From IMG/VR virus record IMGVR_UViG_3300046724_000277, positions 1 to 31,438 of that record: a DNA stretch of 31,438 nt; one strand, written 5' to 3'. The notes under the pieces are model-generated. The model saw nothing but the letters and a program-made list of their open reading frames with translations, ran no database searches and was not told the origin of the DNA. Shown here in pieces: positions 6,974 through 13,095 of the stretch (position 1 is its first letter; each line of letters starts with the position of its first letter). The translations under genes were made by a program, and so were the position numbers. The DNA comes from a virus.

Positions 6974-7026
6974 GGCGTGACCCCTAGACATGTCAAGGTA
7001 GTGCTCTACCGCTGAGCTATGCGCCC
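6974..7026 (-). tRNA. partial tRNA-Val(GAC)-like sequence, candidate attP core
   Basis: Read on the minus strand from 7026, it begins with a tRNA-like acceptor strand (GGGCGCA), a D-arm with GCTC/GAGC pairing, and an anticodon loop TTGACAT, giving anticodon GAC (Val). The sequence AGGGGTCAC, as in a variable region, follows. The T-arm and a matching 3' acceptor strand are missing, so it is not a complete tRNA. The 3' anticodon stem also differs from a pairing GGTAG. It is most likely a host-tRNA-derived integration core. Confidence 0.55.
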
Positions 7027-7159
7027 GACTGTTCATTTGTTTCGCCTTTCAACCCGCGCAAACCCTGTAATTTAAGCACTTTTCGCGTTTTCATGTTCAT
7101 TTGAATCGGAAAGCTACCTATTTAACAGTTGACACGTATTCGCTCGTTTTGGGGTGTAG

Positions 7160-7182
7160 TTGGTACTCCGTTTGGTACTCCA
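7160..7182. repeat. right arm repeats TTGGTACTCC x2
   Basis: Two tandem copies of TTGGTACTCC with a 12-bp period, 80 to 100 bases before the integrase start. The same octamer GGTACTCC is found left of the tRNA-like core, which suggests integrase arm sites on both sides. Confidence 0.55.
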
Positions 7183-7261
7183 AACTGCTAGAATGACACC
7201 CATCAAACGCGCCACAAATGACCGGCGCGGATTCTACACACACACCCACCTCGGAGCCACT

Positions 7262-8761
7262 ATGAAACCCTTGACCGATGCCGACATCGACAAAATGAAA
7301 CTGCCCGCTAGCAAATACAGCATGCACACCGTCGAGGGTTCGTTGCGTCTGAAGGTATTCAAGACGGGCGCGAAAACCTTCGGCTACTTCGCCAGGAACG
7401 CGAATGACAACAATCAATTCGTCGTGCTTGGGCAGTACGGGCACGGGCCCAATCGCACCCCCGGCTCGCTCACCGTCGCCCAGGCGGCCGACCAATTGCA
7501 CCTCATCAAACAAGCGAACCGCGCCGCCAAAGCACAAACCAAGATCGACCAAGACGGCGCGGCCCGTGCCCCCGGCGCGGCCGACACCCTCGGCCCCGAC
7601 ACGACGTTTTTTCAACTGTTCGCCGACTACGATGCGATGTCGATATCAGTGCGCGAAGGAACCGACGGCACGCGCGCCCGGTGGCGCAATGTCATCAAGA
7701 AACATTTTTTGAGCTACGCCATCCCGAAAGGTCGCGGCGTTTGGGGTCAAATGCGCGTGCGCGAATTCGCGGGCGCATCGAGCAAGGTCGCATACACATT
7801 TCACCTCAAGCAATTGCAAATGCAACCCGCCAAAGGTCACTCGCGCACCGGCAAATGTACGCTCGGCGGTGAGACTCAGCGCAAGGTGTACGGGCTCTTA
7901 CAGCATGCCGTGTTGCACGGGCTCTTGACGGTGAACGATTTGCCGCCCCGGTTGAAAGGCTTGCAAAAAGAGCGCGCGATAAACCGCTATCTATCGGTCG
8001 ATGAGATCGAAAGTTTGTTGCGCGCCACTGAGCCGTCGGTGTGCGACACGTTGAATGCGTTGCCACTCGTGAAGGGTAAAAAGCAAACCCGCATGAAAGA
8101 GTATGACGCTTGCTACTTGCGCATGCTGCTACTCACGGGCGGGCGCGTGAACTCGGTTCGATTGGCTCGACGCTCGATGCGCGACACGGTCAAAAAGGGT
8201 TTTCTAACTTTCCCCGCCGCCGACATGAAACAAACCGTCGCGCAAAAAGAGGAGCCCGTTGACCATCATTTGCCGGTGACGAAACTCCTCGCGCGCGAAC
8301 TCGCTCGCGTTGATAAATCATCCGGCGCATTCGACTACTATTTTCCCGAGCGCTACGCGGCCAAGCGACTTGCCAAGGGTTTGAAAGTGAGCCCCCGGAC
8401 GGCCGATTGGGCAAAGAAAATTTGCAAGGCAAAGCGAAAGCTACTCGGCAACGTAGGCCCCAAGCCTTACACCTCGCAAGCACTGCGCCGCACGATGTCG
8501 AACCATATGCGCGACCTTGAGATACCGAATCACGTCATCGATGTCGCGGCCGGTCGCGTTGAAAAGGGAACGGATAAGACGTACATCACGGGCGACATGC
8601 CCGACCAAGTGTTTGTCGCGTTCCAAAAATATCATGCGTTCCTTGAGGCATGCATGCAAGGCAAGGGCGAACTCTGGATGAACGATGTCAAGAGCGCACG
8701 CATCGACCTAGTCGAAAAGGAAACGGCCGAGCGCTGGAAACGCTTGAACAAGGCGGCGTGA
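7262..8761 (+). CDS. int: tyrosine recombinase / integrase
   Basis: A 499-residue tyrosine integrase that would recombine attP with a host site. Residues about 1-90 resemble the N-terminal arm-binding domain of P4-type integrases (LRLKVFKTGAKTFGYFAR). A core-binding domain follows at about 115-230. The catalytic domain has LLTGGRVNSV (Arg295), SQALRRT (Arg409) and the nucleophile Tyr441 in DKTYI. The usual His of HxLR is Gln406 here, and the second His/Trp position is not evident, so this is a divergent active site. The start at 7262 follows CGGAG; the open frame to 7160 would cover the arm repeats. A strong terminator follows the stop. Confidence 0.92.
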   Translation: MKPLTDADIDKMKLPASKYSMHTVEGSLRLKVFKTGAKTFGYFARNANDNNQFVVLGQYGHGPNRTPGSLTVAQAADQLHLIKQANRAAKAQTKIDQDGAARAPGAADTLGPDTTFFQLFADYDAMSISVREGTDGTRARWRNVIKKHFLSYAIPKGRGVWGQMRVREFAGASSKVAYTFHLKQLQMQPAKGHSRTGKCTLGGETQRKVYGLLQHAVLHGLLTVNDLPPRLKGLQKERAINRYLSVDEIESLLRATEPSVCDTLNALPLVKGKKQTRMKEYDACYLRMLLLTGGRVNSVRLARRSMRDTVKKGFLTFPAADMKQTVAQKEEPVDHHLPVTKLLARELARVDKSSGAFDYYFPERYAAKRLAKGLKVSPRTADWAKKICKAKRKLLGNVGPKPYTSQALRRTMSNHMRDLEIPNHVIDVAAGRVEKGTDKTYITGDMPDQVFVAFQKYHAFLEACMQGKGELWMNDVKSARIDLVEKETAERWKRLNKAA

Positions 8762-8782
8762 TTTTAAGCGCCGCGATCGATA

Positions 8783-8817
8783 AAGGGCCCAGCGATCGCC
8801 GGGCCCTTTTTTTTTGT
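8783..8817. terminator. rho-independent terminator between converging genes
   Basis: AAAGGGCCC, a 10-base loop, then GGGCCC followed by nine T and GTC. It sits 21 bases after the integrase stop and just beyond the end of the leftward late genes. The A-tract on the left may let it serve both directions. Confidence 0.88.
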
Positions 8818-8822
8818 CTTTG

Positions 8823-9074
8823 TTATTTGCCGGGGGCAAAGGCGGGCGGATTGTCACCCTCAACGACGGGCGCAAACACAATCGTTTTGTGAAAGTAATC
8901 GATAGCCTCACCATGCACGCGCGTCATCGTTTCAATTTGATCGATGCGCCGCAAAATATTGATGAGCACGGCGCGCGTTTCAATTTCGTCGAGCACGTAA
9001 TCATCGAGCAAGTTTGCAAGTTCGCCGGGCTCGCCATTCGCTAGGATCGGATGCCGGATTTTTTCGCGACTCAT
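8823..9074 (-). CDS. small hypothetical protein, last gene of late unit
   Basis: An 83-residue protein of unknown function. AGGTG upstream of the ATG at 9074 supports the start. The centre is a long acidic helix (LLDDYVLDEIETRAVLINIL) that may form a coiled coil. It has no signal peptide or membrane segment, so it does not look like a holin. It lies just after the orphan antitoxin-domain gene. It does not resemble a RES toxin, which would be the expected partner of that domain. Confidence 0.7.
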   Translation of the reverse strand: MSREKIRHPILANGEPGELANLLDDYVLDEIETRAVLINILRRIDQIETMTRVHGEAIDYFHKTIVFAPVVEGDNPPAFAPGK

Positions 9075-9083
9075 AAAAACACC

Positions 9084-9302
9084 TCATGCGATTGAGTGAT
9101 ACCGATTCGCCGCGCGCAATAGTACGCCAATCAATCGCGCCTCGCCCTCATCACTCCCAAGCAAGTCAACCGGCCGCGCCCCGTCGAGTGAATCTTGCGG
9201 CGTGCGAAGCCAAAGCGCCGCCGTTTCCGCCGAGTATTGATCGGTCAAGAGATCGATGATGCGAACCAGTTGCGCCGAATGATGAGACTCGCGCGGCGTC
9301 AT
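9084..9302 (-). CDS. MbcA/ParS/Xre-type antitoxin toxin-binding domain protein (DUF2384-like)
   Basis: A 72-residue protein made almost only of what looks like the C-terminal toxin-binding domain of MbcA/ParS/Xre antitoxins. The signature is AALWLRTPQDSLDGARPVDLLG (residues about 28-49), like the family pattern W-L-x-x-P-x-x-x-L-x-G-x-x-P-x-x-L-L, followed by a helix with Gly/Glu and Arg. The N-terminal helix-turn-helix of full-length antitoxins is missing. The start at 9302 has GGAG 8 bases upstream and overlaps the previous stop by ATGA. No RES toxin is nearby. Its role in a phage late operon is unknown; binding a host toxin is one possibility. Confidence 0.72.
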   Translation of the reverse strand: MTPRESHHSAQLVRIIDLLTDQYSAETAALWLRTPQDSLDGARPVDLLGSDEGEARLIGVLLRAANRYHSIA

Positions 9303-9475
9303 TTTTTGCACTCCGTTTCACGCTCGGGCGGCGGCGGTGCCTCTTTTTTTATTTCACACTTCGCGAACCAACACCACAAGACAACGGCGGCGGCACGGTC
9401 ACACGTTTGCGAGCGGGTCACCGGGCTGTGGCAACCCACAAGGAAACAGGCAACCAATGCCGCCGCCGCTTTCAT
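9299..9475 (-). CDS. small lipoprotein, possible spanin-like protein
   Basis: A 58-residue protein with a lipoprotein signal: MKAAAALVACFLVGC ends in a lipobox LVGC with Cys15. A second hydrophobic stretch (AAAVVLWCWFAKC, residues 28-40) follows, then a Pro-rich, charged tail (APPPPERETECKK). A short Pro-rich lipoprotein in a phage would suit an outer-membrane spanin subunit (Rz1-like); the second hydrophobic stretch could also suggest a unimolecular spanin. The inner-membrane partner was not found, so the lysis role is tentative. The start overlaps the upstream stop by ATGA, and the stop overlaps the next start by ATGA. Confidence 0.62.
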   Translation of the reverse strand: MKAAAALVACFLVGCHSPVTRSQTCDRAAAVVLWCWFAKCEIKKEAPPPPERETECKK

Positions 9476-9777
9476 CCGAGCGCGTCGGTTTGAACGGGCG
9501 CACTCGATGAAACCGATTCGGCCCCGTGCCCGTTCGGCTTGCGCGGTCGGCCGCGTTTGGTATCCGCATTCGCATCGAGCGGCGGCGCGACCTCTTGTTT
9601 CGTCGCGGGCGTCAAGACAATTTGCCCCTCGACGATGGCCGCCAACATGCCCTCGCATTGGTCGAATGCGGCCCGCTCGTTGCGCGTGAATGCCGCGCGC
9701 GATAAAAAGTTGAGCGCGTTGCGCGCGCACTCAATCGGGTTCACTTGCACTTGCTGTGCGTTGTTTGTTGCGTTCAT
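9472..9777 (-). CDS. hypothetical protein with AT-hook-like motif
   Basis: A 101-residue protein. AAGAGGTGAAACG before the ATG at 9777 fixes the start. The N-terminal half is helical (CARNALNFLSRAAFTRNERAAF) and could form a small bundle. Residues about 76-84 read KRGRPRKPN, like an AT-hook. The C-terminus is polar and Ser-rich. No family is recognised. The position among late appendage genes does not obviously suit a DNA-binding role, so the motif may be a chance match. Confidence 0.66.
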   Translation of the reverse strand: MNATNNAQQVQVNPIECARNALNFLSRAAFTRNERAAFDQCEGMLAAIVEGQIVLTPATKQEVAPPLDANADTKRGRPRKPNGHGAESVSSSAPVQTDALG

Positions 9778-9794
9778 CGTTTCACCTCTTAAGC

Positions 9795-10349
9795 TTAAGC
9801 AAACGTCACGGGATACGAGCCGCCGTTGACAAGACCGGCCGCCGTAACCCACCACCAAAACGTATTCCCCGAATTTGTAAACGCATCGGCCGCCGCCGAT
9901 GCATAGGTGTGACCGTTCACCGTGACTGTCGCAAACAAGCTTTGCGGAATGCCGACGGTGTCGCTCACAATATAAAACCCATTTGACGACGGCGCACCGC
10001 TGTCGATGTAATCGAAAAAACCGTTGATTGTATAACCGCCCACAACGGCCGGGCTCAACGCCCCCATCGGCACGGATGAGTTGTAACCAATCTCCGACAC
10101 ACCCGCGCCGAATGTCGCGAGCACGGCCGTCAAATTGTGCGCGCTCATCCCGCGAAACAGGCTCGCAAGATCGACGCCCGCCGCTTTGAATCCGGTCGCG
10201 GCAATCGGCGACGCCGCGCCGATTGTTTCGTATCTATTGGAAACATCGACGCCCGCGACTTTGAATCCGACATCGGCACGCTTTGCGCTCGTGCGCGCCG
10301 CAAAAAGCGTGTCGAGATCGACGCCGACTTTCAATAGTCCGCTCGCCAT
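9795..10349 (-). CDS. appendage protein with repeated G-x-K-x-x-GVDL motifs
   Basis: A 184-residue protein of unknown function. Its N-terminal third repeats a short unit three times: GLLKVGVDLDTLF, GFKVAGVDVSNRY and GFKAAGVDLASLF, spaced 24-25 residues apart. The DNA repeats too (near 10170, 10245 and 10317). Such units occur in phage appendage and tail-fibre proteins. The C-terminal half looks like a beta-rich or Ig-like domain ending in aromatic residues (FWWWVTAAG). The start at 10349 follows GGAGTAAAAAA. Lying after the fibre gene, it is probably part of the adsorption apparatus, though this is an inference. Confidence 0.72.
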   Translation of the reverse strand: MASGLLKVGVDLDTLFAARTSAKRADVGFKVAGVDVSNRYETIGAASPIAATGFKAAGVDLASLFRGMSAHNLTAVLATFGAGVSEIGYNSSVPMGALSPAVVGGYTINGFFDYIDSGAPSSNGFYIVSDTVGIPQSLFATVTVNGHTYASAAADAFTNSGNTFWWWVTAAGLVNGGSYPVTFA

Positions 10350-10353
10350 TTTT

Positions 10354-10731
10354 TTACTCCCCGACCGGTGCGGTGAATATTTCCGTGAGCGCCGCACTGA
10401 CCGCATCCATGTTGACGCAATACACCTCAACCAATTGCGCACCGGAACCCATGAACGGAATTTGCGTGACGACAAACCCGCCGCTCGCAATCGTGCCGAC
10501 GCCCGCCAATTGTCCCACGGTCGGGTCGGCGCTCGGCGCGATGATTTGCGGCGCGGGCGCGTCTTGTGCATCGAGCGCGGGCGCACCCGATACGGGGTCG
10601 AACATGCGGCCGAGCCAATACACGACCTCGGCAATCGTCGCGGCGAACACCGTATCAATCGCCGCACCGGGCGGCGAAAGTTGCGTTGCGATGAACCCAT
10701 TTGAAATTTTTTTCACTTGTGCGTTAATCAT
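10354..10731 (-). CDS. hypothetical protein next to fibre gene
   Basis: A 125-residue protein of unknown function. GAGGGTCTCGCC before the ATG at 10731 supports the start; the longer frame overlaps the fibre gene. The sequence has alternating hydrophobic stretches (ISNGFIATQL, TIASGGFVVTQIPFMG) that suggest a beta-rich fold. No signal peptide is visible. It lies between the fibre and the repeat-bearing appendage protein, and could be a fibre-associated or baseplate-like component. Confidence 0.66.
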   Translation of the reverse strand: MINAQVKKISNGFIATQLSPPGAAIDTVFAATIAEVVYWLGRMFDPVSGAPALDAQDAPAPQIIAPSADPTVGQLAGVGTIASGGFVVTQIPFMGSGAQLVEVYCVNMDAVSAALTEIFTAPVGE

Positions 10732-10751
10732 GGCGAGACCCTCGATGTGAG

Positions 10752-12854
10752 TTAATGAATTGCAACGCCGTGCGATGCTTGCCACTCGGCGAGCAAGAGA
10801 ATCGCAAGGCGGTCGTATGAAATTGTTTTGCCGTCGGATAACTGCGGACAAATATCGGCGACCTCCTCGGCAATGAGCCCGAGTTGCTCGCGCTTGTCAC
10901 CTCTTAGCAGTCGATACATGATCGGACGCAAGCGCGACAGAATATCGGCGGCGCGCGTCGGCTCGCCCGTCTCGCGTTTTATTTTGCGCGACGATGTTGC
11001 ATTGAATGCCGGAGCTTGCACGGTGTAATGACTGTCCGCCGTCGTCGTACTGGTTCGATAGAAAAGCCATTTGCCATCACTTTGTACAAAAATTCCCGCC
11101 GATGAATTGTTGCTGATAAATGTCGGGCGCAATCCACCATCGTCAATCGCTAGCCCGTGGAATCCAGACGCAGCACCCTGCACCGCCATCGTTCCGTATG
11201 TTCCGCCACCCGGCCCCCATTTAAGCGTCGATGTTAGTCCGTCATTGGCAAACCCTGTATCGGCTTGCACGTATGTCGCCGACCGGAATCTTCCGGGCGT
11301 GTAAACACCGAGCGAGTATTCGGAAGATGCATTGAGCCGCAAATATCCATCGGCAAAATCCTGTAGCGCAATTTTTCCGCGCAATTTAATTGTGCCGCTT
11401 GTGAAATCAGTCGGCGCGCCAATCTCCACGAGCGCCGCTGTACTCGCGTCCCCAATGTAAACGCCGCCGGTTGTTTTACCGGGTCGAATGTGTGTATCTT
11501 CAAGTGCTCCATTGAAAAAATAGCACGCGCCACTCGTACCGGTCATTTTAATAAATGGCGCGGCGGTCGCATTCACATTCACGCGCACAATACCCGCCGC
11601 GTAGATGTGCACACCGCCCATTTCGTGCACGAGTGACATACCGGCGCTCGATGCTTGCATGTAGGCGAGGCGCGTACTTCCTGCGGCGTTATAGTAGGAA
11701 ATATAAGGTGCAGCGCTAAACAAATTAAGCACATTGTCACCCGGAATAATTTGCACCACGCGATTCGGCGTGATTGATCCCGTCGGCGTTGCATAAATAT
11801 CGAGCGATGTCGCCGCGCTCGTTGCGGTCCAATTCTCACGCGCCGTCGCGAAAATCGACGCGCCGCCCGCTATCGGTAAGCCCGCGCCATTGCTTCCATA
11901 GAACCCAATTGCGCCGATAAACTGTCCGTTTTGCATCGGCGTCATTGCATTGTAAGCGCCATTGACGCGCGTTAAACCGAGATTCGGTGTGCTGTTAAGA
12001 CGATCCAAATATAAGCGATTGTGAGCGTGCAACGAGTCCTTTCCGTCATTCGTCCAGATAAGCGCGGCAGTCTTGATCTGTGCGACTTCGGCGGTCGTGA
12101 AGCCAAACCATTGCGTCGCATCGAAAACCCAATCGCCCGTGACAAGCGAGTCGTCTGCGAGAATTGTTCCCGCACTTCCCGGCGGCCCTTGTATTCCTTG
12201 TATTCCTTGTGGCCCTTGTATACCAGCAGGTATAGCGAGGTTAAGCGTTTGATTCGGAGCCGCGCCCGTGATCGTTGCAGCGGCCGCGCTTCCCGGCGCG
12301 CCCGTTGTCACGACGCCGATTGCTAATGTATTCGCCGGACCAGCCGGACCAATCGCACCGACCGGCCCTTGTGCGCCCGTCGGAATAGTTAGGTTAAGCG
12401 TTTGATTCGGTGCCGCGCCCGTAATCGTTGCCGCCGCCGCGCTTCCCGCCGCGCCCGTTGTGACGATACCAATCGTAAGCGAATTCGGCGGCCCTGCGGG
12501 CCCGAGCGGGCCCACCGGCCCCACGGGCCCGCTCGCACCGATAGGCCCTTGCGCGCCGGAAGGAATGCCGAAACTAATCGTCGGCGGGCTCACGCTGTTA
12601 TCGATGACCACCGTCGCGGGCGAACCGGGCGGCAAAGTATTCACCGGGCCCGCAACATAGTCGGCCCCCGCCCCGGCCGCGACGATATCCGGCAACGCCG
12701 ACCACGGCCGCACACCGTCGCCGACTTTCATCACGGGCACACTCGCGCCCGCATTGGCAACGCCTATCTCGCCATCGAGCAACACCGGATTCGCCGTCGC
12801 AAAATCGGTGCTTGTTTTCGATAGCAATTGAATTCGCACAAGTGTCGTCGCCAT
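10752..12854 (-). CDS. tail fibre with collagen-like repeats and C-terminal S74 chaperone domain
   Basis: A 700-residue receptor-binding fibre. The N-terminus (residues about 1-60, with LLDGEIGVANAG and VMKVGDG) resembles trimeric fibre attachment domains. Residues about 98-220 hold collagen-like G-x-y runs (GPVGPVGPLGPAGPP). The middle is a beta-rich shaft with the probable host-binding part. The C-terminal 80 residues match the peptidase S74 intramolecular chaperone: SSRKIKRE, then YRLLRGDKREQLGLIAEEV and the terminal helix. This domain trimerises the fibre and cuts itself off. A 153-bp repeat unit duplicates a 51-codon block. The start MATTLV at 12854 is 13 bases after the upstream gene. 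Confidence 0.9.
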   Translation of the reverse strand: MATTLVRIQLLSKTSTDFATANPVLLDGEIGVANAGASVPVMKVGDGVRPWSALPDIVAAGAGADYVAGPVNTLPPGSPATVVIDNSVSPPTISFGIPSGAQGPIGASGPVGPVGPLGPAGPPNSLTIGIVTTGAAGSAAAATITGAAPNQTLNLTIPTGAQGPVGAIGPAGPANTLAIGVVTTGAPGSAAAATITGAAPNQTLNLAIPAGIQGPQGIQGIQGPPGSAGTILADDSLVTGDWVFDATQWFGFTTAEVAQIKTAALIWTNDGKDSLHAHNRLYLDRLNSTPNLGLTRVNGAYNAMTPMQNGQFIGAIGFYGSNGAGLPIAGGASIFATARENWTATSAATSLDIYATPTGSITPNRVVQIIPGDNVLNLFSAAPYISYYNAAGSTRLAYMQASSAGMSLVHEMGGVHIYAAGIVRVNVNATAAPFIKMTGTSGACYFFNGALEDTHIRPGKTTGGVYIGDASTAALVEIGAPTDFTSGTIKLRGKIALQDFADGYLRLNASSEYSLGVYTPGRFRSATYVQADTGFANDGLTSTLKWGPGGGTYGTMAVQGAASGFHGLAIDDGGLRPTFISNNSSAGIFVQSDGKWLFYRTSTTTADSHYTVQAPAFNATSSRKIKRETGEPTRAADILSRLRPIMYRLLRGDKREQLGLIAEEVADICPQLSDGKTISYDRLAILLLAEWQASHGVAIH
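12239..12482. repeat. 153-bp in-frame repeat inside the fibre gene
   Basis: Two similar blocks, at about 12239-12329 and 12392-12482, offset by 153 bp (51 codons). Each encodes IGxVTTGAxGSAAAATITG plus the APNQTLNLxIP continuation. Collagen-like G-x-y runs separate the blocks. Recombination between them could change shaft length. Confidence 0.7.
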
Positions 12855-12867
12855 AACTCACCCCGCC

Positions 12868-13095
12868 TTAGTCGTCGTATCGATACGGCACAAGCAACCC
12901 GCTTGCGCACATATCGGCAAACCGTTTTTGCATCACATCACGCGCCCCCAATTTTTTGTCGAGCGCAATCGCGAGCGCTGATTGCAACGTGCGCGGCTCG
13001 CGAAAAATTTGTGCCGCTCGCGCACAATCGCTGCAACACCTCGGCGCATGCGTCGCCCGAATCCATTGCGCGGCCGTGTCATGCGGCGTCGTCAT
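12868..13095 (-). CDS. small Cys-containing hypothetical protein
   Basis: A 75-residue protein of unknown function. The start MTTPHD at 13095 gives a 17-base overlap with the end of the tail tip gene; the longer frame would overlap more. Residues 20-24 read CCSDC, which could bind metal or form disulfides. The rest is helical (LQSALAIALDKKL). It lies between tail tip and fibre, so it is likely a minor virion or assembly protein, but this rests only on position. Confidence 0.66.
   Translation of the reverse strand: MTTPHDTAAQWIRATHAPRCCSDCARAAQIFREPRTLQSALAIALDKKLGARDVMQKRFADMCASGLLVPYRYDD

Larger units (their letters stand above)
6879..7261. other. candidate attP region
   Basis: A 383-base stretch without a credible gene, lying just before the integrase. 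It holds, in order: a GGTACTCC repeat group at 6890-6922, a bidirectional terminator at 6944-6973, a truncated tRNA-Val-like sequence at 6974-7026 (minus strand), an AT-rich spacer, and two more GGTACTCC repeats at 7160-7182. This matches the known plan of tyrosine-recombinase attP sites: a core identical to part of a tRNA gene, flanked by arm-binding repeats. Phage genes lie on both sides, so the site is unintegrated here, not attL or attR. That reading is an inference. Confidence 0.65.

Noticed and set aside
6851-7036. Minus-strand 61-codon frame across the attachment region
   Set aside because: It translates the tRNA-like sequence and terminator; the pattern RAHSSAVEHYLDM is typical of a falsely translated tRNA.
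7189-7194. TAGAAT as -10 box of an integrase promoter
   Set aside because: The TTGGTA copies upstream lie 11 and 23 bases away, so neither gives a normal spacer.
9195-9730. Plus-strand 164-codon and longer minus-strand 143-codon frames near 9.2-9.7 kb
   Set aside because: Plus frame is a shadow of the small late genes. The long minus frame contains the lipoprotein at its end, but the ATGA overlap and signal sequence show the real start is at 9475.
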